A stretch of 64,000 nucleotides of DNA from positions 908,027 through 972,026 of the forward strand of contig JAGFNQ010004019.1 in NCBI GenBank assembly GCA_024364735.1. The letters run 5' to 3'. The translations under genes were made by a program, and so were the position numbers. Positions 31,529-42,357 of the stretch are shown here, in pieces (positions within the stretch are counted from its first letter, which is position 1; each line of letters begins with the position of its first letter). The stretch is from Boesenbergia rotunda. Its lineage: Eukaryota; Streptophyta; Magnoliopsida; Zingiberales; Zingiberaceae. The notes below the pieces were generated by a model, which ran no database searches, was not told the DNA's origin, and was given only the letters and a program-made list of their open reading frames with translations.

Positions 31529-34121
31529 TGATTTAGCAGAGCAATGGGAGGACTTAGATGCTATAAACCTTATGTTCACACAATCTATACCTCAAAATAC
31601 AATACCAAAACTAGATGTGTCAGACTGTGTCCATGACTGGGTCCTAAAAATAGGAGATGAAAATTTTCCTTGTTTCCTATGTGGATATTACCCAGCTATA
31701 GATAAAAGAGGAACATGTAAACTATGTAAACAAATATGCAACTTATGCTTACAACAAAGCTTTAATATAATAATACCTACAAGTCAACAAGTCAGAGGAA
31801 GTACTATAAATGTTCTCCTTGAGACTCGAGTCTCTGTTTTAGAAACCAGACTTAATATTTTAGAAACAGAAATTGCAAAACTCAATCAGGGTAATACTTC
31901 CATTACACAAGATAAAGGAAAGAGATTGGCCATAACGGAACCAAGCTCAGACACTGATATGGTTTTTATAAAAACCCCCAGTATATGTAATACTGGACGA
32001 ACTACTGATATCAGAGTTCGGTGTCTAATCAATATACACGGGCATGAATTTACTCTACATGCTTTCCTTGACAGTGGGGCTACAAACTCTACAATAGATG
32101 AAAAAACGATCCTGTCTATAGTACCCCAAGAACTTATCAAAACTGCGACTCAACCAATGGTTAGTACGCAATTTGATGGTCAACAACTATCTTGTACCAA
32201 ATTCGTTACAAATACACATTTAAGATTTTATACAAACTGTGATACATATGGGACTTCTCTCTCCCTTCCAAAACTCTGGATCAAACCTCTTCCACAGCCA
32301 AATCTTCACTTAATCCTAGGACTTAGTTTCCTTATAGCCCAAGACAGAGCATTATTACTTACAAAAGATTATGCCATTTTTCTCTCTACACCTATAGTAT
32401 CCCCAATAGTGTCAGATTATCCTTCAGTTCCTAATAAGCATCCTAATCCTAAAGACATAAACCCAAAAGATACAAATAGTTGTCAATGTAAAGATAATGC
32501 AAACAGTTGTCAAGGTAAGGATAATACAATTTGTAAAGGTTGTTGCTTAATAAACCAAGAACTTTCTTGTTCCGTAGCATACCAAGAATTGATTCAAGAT
32601 GACCTTTATCTTGAAGATTTAAATAGCCTGGATTTAGACATTCCGAAAGATCTACTATCCCCCACATATTTACGAAACCTAATAACTACTCAACTTGACC
32701 TGGACTCTCTCATCTCTCGACTAGAAAAATTAGAAATTATTGGTGAAAACCCAACAAAATATTGGGAACATGATAAAACATACTGCAAATTAACAATAAT
32801 CAACCCGGATCTTACAATAAAAGCACAAGACTTAAAATATACAAACTGGGAAACTGAAGAATGCAAAATGCATATAAACCAATTACTAGCCCTTGGAGCT
32901 ATTCAGCGCTCTACCTCTAGACATCGAAGCCCAGCCTTCATTGTAAACAAAGGATCGGAACAAAAAAGGGGACAATCTAGGATGGTGTTTAACTACAAAC
33001 GCCTAAATGATAATTGCCAGGAAGATGGATATAAAATTCCTGATAAAGACCAACTATTAAACAAAATTCAAGATTCCAAATGGTACTCAAAATTTGACAT
33101 GAAATCTGGATTCTGGCAAGTAAGGATGCATCCTGATTCTATAGAATGGACTGCTTTTTCTTGTCCCGAAGGCCACTTTGAATGGTTAGTCATGCCATTT
33201 GGCCTAAAAGTAGCACCACAAATCTTTCAAAGAAAAATGGATACAATATTTAAAAACTTAGCAAATTGTACTTGTGTTTATATTGATGATATTTTGGTTT
33301 TCTCCAAAACAAAAGAAGAACACTATGCACATTTACACATGGTATTTAATCTATTTGAGACACATGGTTTAATAATCTCCAGAAGCAAAATGAAGCTAGC
33401 TGTTAAACATATAGACTTCTTGGGAGCTGAAATCGGACAAGGAACTATCTCATTACAACCTCATATTACCTCAAAAATATTAAGTTTTCCTGACAAAATG
33501 GAAGATACCAAAACCCTTAGATCATTCTTAGGACTCCTTAACTATGCTAGACAATACCTGAAAGACATAGGAAAAATTAGTGAACCCTTATATAACAAAA
33601 CATCCTTAACCGGACAAAAATATTTCAATCAACAAGACATAGAACTAGTTAAAAAAATTAAAGAAATGGTAAGAAAAATCCCAGTCTTACGACTACCATT
33701 AGACACTGATTACTTAATTATAGAAACAGATGGTTGTGAAAACGGATGGGGAGGAGTTCTTTACCGAAAACCCTCTAAATATGACACAAAATCTTCTGAG
33801 GCTATATGTCGATATGCTTCTGGCCAATATAAAGAAAAAGGACGACTAACATCTCTTGATTATGAAATATTAGCAGTAATTTATTGTCTAGATGCTTTCA
33901 GACTCTTTATATGCAGCAAACTCGAAATTACAGTCAGAACAGATTGCGAAGCTATAGTCAAATATAGCCAGCAGACAAAAGGACTAAGGAAAGGACTGAG
34001 TACAAAAAGATGGTTAAAATTCACAGATACAATTATAAATAAAGGACTGACTATTCAGTGGGAACATATTAAAGGAAGTAATAACTCCTTAGCTGATACA
34101 CTTTCTAGACTTTTACATTAA
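31529..34121 (+). CDS. Endogenous pararetrovirus polyprotein (protease, RT, RNase H), 5' truncated
   Basis: The frame is open from the gap edge to TAA 34119-34121, 863 codons without a stop. Order: a Cys cluster near 31666-31755 with spacing C-x2-C-x11-C-x2-C-x3-C-x2-C, close to the second Cys motif of badna- and tungroviruses; a short coiled coil (about 31800-31890); a retropepsin with DSGAT (about 32071); a Cys-rich linker (32470-32560); RT with YIDD at 33279-33290; RNase H to the end (ETDG; ADTLSR). Movement protein and coat protein would lie upstream and are lost. No integrase is present, which separates it from gypsy. In free caulimovirids this polyprotein is cleaved to make the replication enzymes. 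Neighbouring element ORFs are all broken, so this long open frame suggests a fairly young integration. Confidence 0.9.
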
Positions 34122-34131
34122 CTTCTTGATT

Positions 34132-35802
34132 ATGATAGGTACAACAATGGACAAACAAAAGAAAGTAAAAACTTTCTCAATGAGAACCATGAGGTTTGGC
34201 AATCAAGAACTTCAACAATTTACTCGCTATGAGGAACAGTTTCACTTCACAGCAAGAGACAAGCTTGACCACATCCAAACTTGCTTACTTGACAACATCT
34301 GGAATATTCCTACTATTCCAGGAAGTGCTAACTACAAGATAGCAATTATTAATGCTCTGGCTAATTACTTCCAAACAACAGTACAAAAACCAATCGGAAA
34401 AAAATTCTCCTGTTATGTGGTTTTCTCTGGGACACAAGCGGGAGTCTATCAAGATTGGGAAGAAGTCACCATTGCAATACAAGAATGTGAACATCCTTCA
34501 TTTAAAGGTTTTTATTCCCTAGAAGAAGCCTTCAATATAGCAAGGACAGTTATTGGGCCAAACTTCTTTGATAGCTCGCTTCTTAAAACTGGCGGAAAAT
34601 CACATATGGAAACAGAAACAGAAGACTCAAACAAAACTTATGCTCAAGCCCTTACAACCATGCCACAAAAGAATAAAGAACCTGTGATTCATCGGCCAAA
34701 ATATCTAACTTTGGGGCAATTGAAAGCCAGATCAGAATCAACCACAGCACAAAGACACTCGGAGGCAACACTATTAGGACTTCCAAACAATATCCCGGAA
34801 GATATTTCTATCTATATACGAAGACTGGCTGAAGGATCTACTTTCGAAGTTTTTGCAGAATTATGTGATGCCCTGAAACTTTTACACCAAAAAGTACCAA
34901 AAGGAATGACAATACAGTATGAAGCTGAATTTAGCCCCAAACTCAAGTGCCAAAACAGAAACAAAGTCTGTGAAACTTCAGAAAAATATGGCTGCCAATG
35001 CCAACTAGTATATTGTTTTCGACGGGTCAACATCAACATGGATACCTATGAACCTCCAACAATCAAAGGAAGACTAATAACCCCATTCCTATTAATGGAC
35101 TATGGACTGCTAGCCAAATTATGGGTTCATGATCCTGATTCTATCAGAGACTTCCCAAAGAAACTGGGATAAATCATTTCTTTAGTCCTTGAAGAAGAAG
35201 AAACATATGTGATATGTACAATTGATAGCTCTCCTCCAGAATGGGTAAATTTAAAAATTGAGCCTGCCAGACATCTAGTTAGAATAGATGCAGACGATCT
35301 TCCCACTCGACAACCAGAGTTTGAAGACTACCCCTCTGATTCTGATACTGATTGGGACGCTTTTCCATCATTGATGGACCAACTTAAACACTGGAGAGCT
35401 TCTGTCCAAGGGTCCAACTGGACTTGGGATAGATTGGAAGATCCCAATGAATATCTCCTAGCAGGCGAAACATATACAGAAAAGATATATTGGCCCAAAG
35501 ACATGGGATCCAGGTTTTTCCCTTTTACTTTCACCACACAACACACTACTCTATTTTAGCATTATCAGAAGAAAACAGAAAGATGGGCCCGTAAAGCAAG
35601 AGCCACTTCTGTCCTTTCTGCCCGAGCATATCGAGCTGCTTTAGCCCGAAATCAACTATACAATCAACCGGCCCAACAAGGCCAGTCAAGTCAAACCAGC
35701 CCGCTAGCACAACCAGTCCAATTTCAAGAAGCCCAAGGCACCAGCACACCTTCTTTGGACTCCATTGGCGAACAGAACATTGATAATATGATGGAATCCT
35801 AA
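34132..35802 (+). pseudogene. Pararetrovirus ORF with viroplasmin domain (P6/TAV-like), two stops
   Basis: The first ATG (34132) lies 10 bp after the polyprotein stop. About residues 98-145 match the caulimovirus viroplasmin (Caulimo_VI) fold: a Tyr-Val-Val-Phe start, a Gly-Val-Tyr turn, a Trp-Glu-Glu and a Phe-x-Ser-Leu-Glu-Glu-Ala end. A Cys-rich patch follows at about 34948-35028 and an acidic stretch at about 35290-35360. Stops at 35170 and 35557 interrupt it, but the same frame stays open after each to TAA 35800, ending in a Gln/Ser-rich tail. In caulimoviruses the P6 protein forms inclusion bodies and helps reinitiation of translation; the assignment here rests on the domain only. Broken. 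Confidence 0.8.
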
Positions 35803-36014
35803 AGGGACCCACCATTCTTGGCCACTCTCTCTTTACAGCAAGACTTGTCCTTATCAGCAATTACTTCCATCAGCAACTTTCTGAAAAGCCTGGCTACATA
35901 CTTTCCATAAACGCAGATTCGCTCTTATCTCGTCTCTCCACATGCCTCTTCCTTACTCTCCTACCCAGGCCCTGATTACTCCAGATGTCTCTTCCACGCA
36001 ACCCATGTTCTCTC

Positions 36015-36022
36015 TATATAAA
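36015..36022 (+). promoter_or_regulatory. TATA box of candidate viral pregenomic RNA promoter
   Basis: CTCTATATAAACC in the non-coding region after the last viral ORF. Start of transcription would be expected near 36045-36055. Confidence 0.6.
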
Positions 36023-36090
36023 CCTCCTTCTTCTCCTCCAGTAGCTACGGACTTTCAGCGCTAGCAAGCCCCTTCCGAATTTCCAGCTCA

Positions 36091-36116
36091 AGCTCTCTCT
36101 CTCTCTCTCTCTCTCC
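36091..36116. repeat. CT microsatellite
   Basis: About 12 CT dinucleotides just downstream of the viral TATA box, in the presumed leader. Confidence 0.9.
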
Positions 36117-36544
36117 GAAGTTGTAAGTGTTTTCCTACTGCCTTACAACCAATTTCCTCCTCTATTGTAACTCCATAAGTCCATCATGTAAATACAGCAT
36201 GTAAATAAGCCTTGTAAAATAAGTTTGTACTAGGTGTCTATGCTGTTTGTAATCTTAGTTTGTTTCTCAAGATATGTAAATAAGTTCTGTTTAATATAAG
36301 TTCTTTTAATAAGCATGTTAGCAACCTCTTTGTTTTTGTGAACCTAAAATTATCTCTATACCTCAGTCCTTTTCCTAGTAGCTATTCTGTGAAAAGTAAC
36401 CGTAAAAGATTGCAGAGAAATCTTTCTGCGTAAGACCTGTGCAGGCTAAGAAAAGGGTACGCAAGGGCAAACTGCCCGTCCCTAAAAAAGCCGGGGCAAC
36501 AGACTGTCTCTGTGAATCCCTTACGGGTGAGGCTCACTGCTCAC

Positions 36545-36556
36545 TGGTATTGAGAT
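36545..36556 (+). other. Possible degenerate tRNA-Met primer site of the pararetrovirus
   Basis: TGGTATTGAGAT keeps the first six bases of the caulimovirid primer site TGGTATCAGAGC and then diverges by changes that include C-to-T. It lies about 500 bp after the expected RNA start, where the site belongs. Viral-like sequence ends just after it. Confidence 0.35.
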
Positions 36557-36566
36557 TAAAAAAAAA

Positions 36567-36714
36567 CTGTTCATCTAGTACTGTTCAAAATTACTGTTCA
36601 CGATTACTGTTTAGAATTACTGTTCACAATTACTGTTTATGATTACTGTTCACAATTACTGTTCACGATTACTGTTTACAATTACTGTTCACAATTATTG
36701 TTCACAATTACTGT
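36567..36714. repeat. 13-bp tandem repeat (CTGTTCACAATTA)n
   Basis: About eleven head-to-tail copies with variants CTGTTCACGATTA, CTGTTTAGAATTA and CTGTTTACAATTA. It abuts the end of viral-like sequence and runs into (TA)n. Confidence 0.9.
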
Positions 36715-36733
36715 ATATATATATATATATATA

Positions 36734-37114
36734 GAGTGATGACAGGGAGAGTGAATTTGGGAGAGTGAATGGGAGAGTGAATGACGTGGCAGTTATTGTA
36801 TACACGTTCGATCGACGATCGGACACCACCGGCGGCCTTCGACCGCCGCCCCGAACCAAACTATACCCTGGGGGGCACGGTGAACCCGTCGGGGATCGCT
36901 ACAATTGCGATCTCGCATCATTGACCGTCGATTTCGATGGGTTCACCGTTGCCGGCGATCCTGACGAGTTCACCGTCCTCCCAAGGTATAGTTTGATTCG
37001 GGACGACAATCAGAGGCCGCCGGTGGTGTCCGATCGTCGATCGAACATGTACACATTAGCTGGACGTCATTCACTCTCTCATTCACTCTCTCAAATTCAC
37101 TCTACCAATCATTA

Positions 37115-37117
<3 letters not shown>
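36734..37117. mobile_element. Foldback MITE inserted in (TA)n
   Basis: Left end GAGTGATGACAGGGAGAGTG and right end CACTCTACCAATCATTACTC are inverted repeats. Pairing continues inward through GTTCGATCGACGATCGGACA (left) with TGTCCGATCGTCGATCGAAC (right) and through the CCGAACCAAACTATACC block, so almost the whole 384 bp can fold. TA repeats flank both sides, so the target copy cannot be read exactly; TA is likely. No coding capacity; the open frame 36765-37208 is a by-product. The superfamily (Stowaway/Tc1-like by TA target) is an inference. Confidence 0.85.

Positions 37118-37191
<74 letters not shown>
37118..37191. repeat. (TA)n microsatellite
   Basis: Pure TA repeat of about 74 bp, the right side of the tract into which the MITE inserted; the left side is 36713-36733. 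Confidence 0.95.
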
Positions 37192-37193
<2 letters not shown>

Positions 37194-37234
37194 AAGTCAG
37201 GGGTGTGATCGCACCCCCTGGTGCTAAGGTAGCT

Positions 37235-37370
37235 ACGCCACAAGATGCTGGGCTTCTAGACCGCCCGCTGCGAACGCTTCCTGATTTACTTTAACGGCCG
37301 ATGGGAAACTTTCATATAGTCGGGTTGGTCGCCCTAAGTTTGCCTGTTACCTGGTTCATCATTAGCCGAT
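37235..37370 (+). mobile_element. 5'-truncated SINE body
   Basis: GATGCTGGGCTTCTAGACCG... through GGCCGATGGGAAACTTTC and GGTTGGTCGCCC parallels the 3' body of the SINE at 37929-38170. No tRNA-like head. 37371-37928 beyond it is A/T-rich with nothing recognised. Confidence 0.5.
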
Positions 37371-37928
37371 TTCGATCAAAATTGACTGATAAACCTAGAG
37401 AGTTCGAAATAACATAAAATCAGGTCTTAATATTCGTTTATTTCTCTTAATTATATTTATACTCTCAAATATCAATTTGATATATCATATTGAAAATAGC
37501 AAAAAAAATTTATCATACCAATTTTTTTAATATTTTTTTTTTGAAATTTCAATCAGATTGCTAGATTTATTTTTATTTTTTTTATAGAAACCTACTCAAT
37601 CGATTACTATTACTATGCTGATTTGGGTATTTTTAAAATTATCTAAGCGGTTTGAATAATACTAAACCTAAAGTAAATCATTCAGCAATTTACAAGTAGA
37701 ATTTCTGCTATTTAGAAACCCAATGGCAAAAGATATTTCAACTACTTTGCTAATAATATCGTATCAACGATTTATTTGAATTTCAGTTAACTTAAGATGA
37801 TTTTAATTAACTAAAATAATTCAAAAAGTGACACTCATGTGAGATTCTTCTATATAAATAAATAGTATAATTATTCTTGGCATTCATCATATGCACTCTA
37901 TCAAGTCCATGCATACTTGATAGACACG

Positions 37929-38170
37929 GTCCGGAGCTATGGTACAATGATAAGATGATTAATCGTTATTTTAAGTATTCGTGATTCGATCTCCAGCTAT
38001 GATATATTTGTAGAAATTTTTCTACCAAATGGAACGTGAACCCTAGGATGTTGGGCTTCTAGAACGCTCACACGAGCGCTTTCCGATTTATCCTGACTGC
38101 CGGTGGAGAATTTCCTTGAGACTGGACCGATCGTCCGAGGTTGAAAACACCACGTTAATAAAAAAAAATA
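37929..38170 (+). mobile_element. tRNA-derived SINE with 12-bp target duplication
   Basis: Flanked by TTGATAGACACG at 37917-37928 and 38171-38182. The head has A-box-like TGGTACAATGATAAGATG and B-box-like GTGATTCGATCTC at normal spacing. The body is non-coding and the 3' end A-rich (about 38160-38170). Propagated by LINE enzymes in trans. Confidence 0.85.
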
Positions 38171-38526
38171 TTTGATAGACACGTCATAACTTAAAATGAG
38201 TATAATTTAAATTTTTTATCAAATATATAAAGACACTTTGATCGGAACCCAACCACTCAAAAACACCAACCCATATCCTCCTCCTCGCCCTTCCATATTT
38301 ATTGTGTCGTAAGTTTTAAGGATAATTTGAATATATTATCAGATAATTACAAAACAAAGATGATATAAAGAGAAATATAATGAAAGATTGAGTTCATATA
38401 TATATCATAGAAGATTCTTAAAAAATGGTGGGTGATTTAGATGGGAATTATGATAATCCCTGGGAGATTTGCACGAATTAAGATTTAATGATCCATATGC
38501 ATATGTAGCACCATTGCACCAATTAG

Positions 38527-38753
38527 CGCCCCCATGGGCTGAATCGGATGGTAAGATGCTTGGTCGATTTGGTCGAGGTCACAGGTTCGAGGGTCGTCAG
38601 TTGCGCACGGGGATAAAACCCTGATCTGCTGGCATTAATTCCCTCGACCCCAGGCGCCTCACCACACCAGTGATAACCATGATTTACTTCCTTCGTGTTG
38701 GTCCTGGGACGGGCTGGCGGGGGCCGCTGAGGTGGCAGATCCACCTTTTTTGG
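38527..38753 (+). mobile_element. SINE (second family) with 17-bp target duplication
   Basis: ACCATTGCACCAATTAG occurs directly before (38510-38526) and after (38754-38770). The head has CGGATGGTAAGATGC and B-box-like AGGTTCGAGGGTC. The 3' part TTGGTCCTGGGACGGGCTGG also occurs in diverged form at about 41430-41475. Ends in a short T-run and GG. Confidence 0.85.
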
Positions 38754-38793
38754 ACCATTGCACCAATTAGAACTATGTTTTGGAACCTTTAAG

Positions 38794-39231
38794 TAGGGGT
38801 GAGCAAAAATTCGGAAAAACAAAATTAACGGAATTGAACTGACCGAGTTTTGAAATTTGATTCGGTTAATTCGGTTTTCAATTTTTTTCTCAAAATTCGG
38901 TTCGGTTTTTGGTTAATTCGGTTCGATTTTCGATTTTAAATTTTATAAATATGTTAAACTGAATAAAAATATTAATTTAATTATTTTTTATTTAAAAATA
39001 TAATTAAATTACATAAAATCTAGTTTTTTTATATTAAAATCGAATAAAATTTTAAAATTTCGATTAAATCGGATAATTCGGGTTTTAACCAAATTAATCG
39101 ATATTTTATCGGTTCAGTTTTCTCGATTTTTATCAAGAAATTCTGTCAATTCAGTTATTTTAAAAAATATCGATTTATTTAATTTTCGATCTATTTAGTT
39201 CGATTCAATTTTAACCGAATACTCACTCTTA
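38794..39231. mobile_element. hAT-type MITE
   Basis: TIRs TAGGGGTGAGCAAAAATTCGG (left) and CCGAATACTCACTCTTA (right). 8-bp flanks CCTTTAAG (38786-38793) and TCTTTAAG (39232-39239) differ in one base, fitting a hAT target copy. The interior is rich in AATTCGGTTCGG strings. 438 bp, no coding. Confidence 0.82.
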
Positions 39232-39239
39232 TCTTTAAG

Positions 39240-39814
39240 TTGTCCATCACTAAAAAAATAGTTTATAACATATAGTCGTCCACAATAAACATTATTTTTT
39301 TTAATCAAGATATCTAACTCTCATTGCCTATGAAACTCATTCCAACTTTTACCATCACATCATAGCCTAGGGGCCACAATGAATATCTTTTTTTATTATA
39401 CAAAGTATCCAGATCTTACAATTCAACTAATTTTGGGATAGACGGTCCGACCCCACGTTCCGCCCACCAAATGAATCCATGAAACGAGTCGACCCACAAC
39501 TCGACGGCCCAGTGCACCAGGATTTCAAGTACTGCAGATGTTTGATAAAAGTGCTACTGAAGAATCAAACCTTCGACGTCGAGATTTAGTGATGCAGCAG
39601 ATAATTTTTGATTCCGTTGATTTGTGTATGAATACCAGAAGCTGTTAGGCAATCAACCTCTAAGATTTTAATATTTGACAATGTACCTAATTAGTCTGGT
39701 ATGTTTTACCACGGATTAATCAAAATATGATATGATATTTGAAATAAAACAGTCTAGTTAGGATAACTCGCAAGGATAGGTAAAGTAAAGTTTAGGTAGA
39801 TTTGTAGGACCGGA
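39240..39814. other. Intergenic, nothing recognised
   Basis: Mixed-composition sequence of about 575 bp with no convincing open frame, repeat boundary or RNA gene. A short G/C-richer stretch at 39440-39540 has no clear identity. Confidence 0.6.
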
Positions 39815-41100
39815 TACTACAAAAAAATTGGATTTTGCGATGAAGTATGCGATGAATTTAAAAAAAATCATCATAAAAAATATTTGCGACCTAAAAAATT
39901 CGTCGCCAAAAAGTCGTTGCCAATTTCCATAACAAAGATAATGAATTCATTACAAATTTTAGCTACGAATTTTATTTTTATCACCAAATTGGTTATAATT
40001 TTGCTACCAAAAAAAATTCATCGCAAAATTAAAAAATATAGATTTGCCATGAATTTCTTTTTTCGTCCAAAATTTAGCGACAAAATTTAAATTCGTCACA
40101 AATTTTGTAATGAAAATAAATTTTGTCGCTAAAATACAACTATTAATTCGTTTATTTGGTGACGAATTTTAAAATCTACGACGAATTCTAAAATTCATCG
40201 CTGAAATTTTCCGACGAATTCCGAAATTCGTTGCAGTATTTGGGATGAATTTAGAATTTCATCACAGAAAATGCAACGAATTTCTAAATTTGTCGTAGAA
40301 AATTTGCGACGAAATCAAAAATTCGTCGCAATTTTTGCATTGAATTTCTAAAATCGTTGTGGATTCTGCAATAATTTTTGTGATGAATTAAGGTATTCAT
40401 CACAGATATTTTGCAACGAATTTTTAAATTTGTCCCAGAATTTAGCGACGAATTATAAATTCGTCATAGAAACTGCGACGAATTTATAAATTCATCGTAG
40501 AAACTGCGACAAATTTTATAACCAAAATAAATTTTCTCGCTAAAATACAACTATTAATTCGTTTATTTGGCGATGAATTTCTAAATCTGTGACGAATTCT
40601 GGATTTTATCATAGAAATTTTGTGACGAATTTTGAAATTCATTGCAGTAATTGAGACAAATTTAGATATTCGTCACAGAATCTGCGACGAATTTCTTTAA
40701 TTGTTGCCGAAAATTTACCACGAAATCAAGAATTTGTCGTAGATTTTGAAATGAATTTCTAAATTTATCGCAGATTCTGCAATAAATCCAGTGACGAATT
40801 TTTAAATTCGTCTCAAATTTATGCGACGAATTTAGGTATTCGTCATCGGAATTCAGCGAACAATATCTAAATTCTTCCCAGTTTCTCTGACAAATTTATA
40901 AGTTCATCGTAGACACTGCGACAACATTTTAAATTTATCGTAAAAATTATTACAAATTTTGTGATAAATTCTAAAATTCATCATAAATTCTGGGACGAAT
41001 TTAAAAATTTGTTGCGGACTTCAATATATAGTAATTACGAAAAATTTTGATAATTTGGCAATAAAAAAAATTTCGTCACAAATTTTGTGAAAAAAATTGA
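39815..41100. mobile_element. CACTA-like end with GCGACGAATTT subterminal repeats
   Basis: Begins TACTACAAAAAAATTGGAT (canonical ends start CACTACAA; the first base here is T). Dozens of units of about 30 bp pairing TGCGACGAATTT with AAATTCGTCGCA in both orientations follow. No transposase and no opposite terminus were found nearby. Open frames in it are low-complexity shadows. Confidence 0.7.
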
Positions 41101-41295
41101 AAAAAATAATTTTTTTTACAATATGTCAATTTAATACAATACTATTAACATGTTTATAATCCCTTTTAATCAAATCAAAATATTCTTACATCACTAAAAT
41201 TCATCCAAATATCTATAAATCACTAAATTTCATATCAATATCAAACATTATGATTAACAATCCACGAAACATTAAAATATATCAAAATAAATCAC

Positions 41296-41500
41296 ATGGG
41301 ATGGACTAATTGTTAGTACATGAGTATTGTTACCATGAAGTCTGAGAGTTCAAACCTGACAAAGTCAGTGTGTCTACCCTCCTCACATGCTAGCCACAGT
41401 ATCCAGGCTAGTAGTTCATGTTATTTACTTCCTCTGTATTGGCCCTGAGACGAATTGACGGGGGTGCTAGGAGCAAGCAAATCGACTTTGCCACCATAAC
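41296..41500 (+). mobile_element. SINE-like sequence, same family as 38527-38753
   Basis: GGGATGGACTAATTGTTAGT (A-box-like) and GAGTTCAAACCTG (B-box-like), then TTACTTCCTCTGTATTGGCC and GACGGGGGTGCTAGGAGC, aligning with the body of the SINE at 38527. Target copies are not clear. 41501-41831 beyond it is A/T-rich with nothing recognised. Confidence 0.65.
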
Positions 41501-41831
41501 GACAAAATACATCCAATTACTACTCAAAATCAAATATATTCTTACACCTACCCATCATCCATATCACACATCCAAATCCATACAAACATATCACAAAAAA
41601 CATGAAATCAATCCAACAATCACTATCGATCATCGATACATCATCAAAATATAAATGTCAAGAAGTCTTCCAAAATTATTTGCATCCAGCATAAAAATAA
41701 ATAATATAATTATAAACAAACAAAAAATAACATATATATGAAATTGTGTGCATAAAATAAATTTCACAATGTTGTAGTCTCTTTTTAAAAAAACTTAATA
41801 CCTACTTCTTCGGGCATTCAATTTCACTATG

Positions 41832-42357
41832 TCACGCCTCCAGAGACACATGCTTCCTCGAAAATCGGATAGCATCTTTCCTGTACGGCGGACAATATAG
41901 GGCAATTATATATCATATCTCCTCAATATAACTCAGCCACAAGCGGCTGGCATCATAATAATATGTAGAAATCACAACCACGCAGTTTATATTAAGATAA
42001 AAGATAACGGGTGGCTCAGCCACCTTAGGCATAAAAGAAAACACAATTTAATAAGAAACTCCACAACGAATAAACTCGACCAATAAGAAGTGACTACAAA
42101 TTTGTCAAGACCATACCAGAAATAATATAAAATGCGGAAACAAAGAAACTACGGAGAACCAACTCTGAACTAACTCCAAACCAAAATAACCCGGTGAAAC
42201 TGAGGGACAGGTAACTGGATCATCTCCTGGCTCCAAGCAATACCACTACCTGCTATCTGAAACAACAAAAAGGGAAGCAGGGGTAGTGAGTCCGGGCGGA
42301 CTCTGCGGGTATATGAGTAGACAATAAGCATGACATAAATAAGATAACGAAGTAGAG
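41832..42357. repeat. LTR-type remnant, first part (split by Tekay element 2)
   Basis: Starts near TGTCACGCCTCCAGAGACAC and runs to the tagag target copy (42353-42357). It continues after the gypsy element at 55070, where tagag is repeated. Non-coding. Confidence 0.6.

Larger units (their letters stand above)
35803..36566 (+). promoter_or_regulatory. Pararetroviral intergenic region and leader
   Basis: No coding sequence. It contains a TATA box (TATATAAA, 36015-36022), a CT microsatellite about 70 bp downstream, then a leader with small hairpins (for example GCAGAGAAATCTTTCTGC at about 36411) and a primer-site-like sequence at 36545. The order (last ORF, TATA, leader, primer site about 500 bp after the expected start) is that of a caulimovirid large intergenic region. 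No exact AATAAA was found; AATAAG strings are present. Confidence 0.65.

Noticed and set aside
30868..31579. Long open frames spanning the N run on both strands
   Set aside because: They are open only because N codons are not read as stops; only the part right of 31528 on the plus strand is supported.
36765..37208. 147-codon open frame ending in a Tyr-Ile run
   Set aside because: It is a translation of the foldback MITE and the (TA)n tract.
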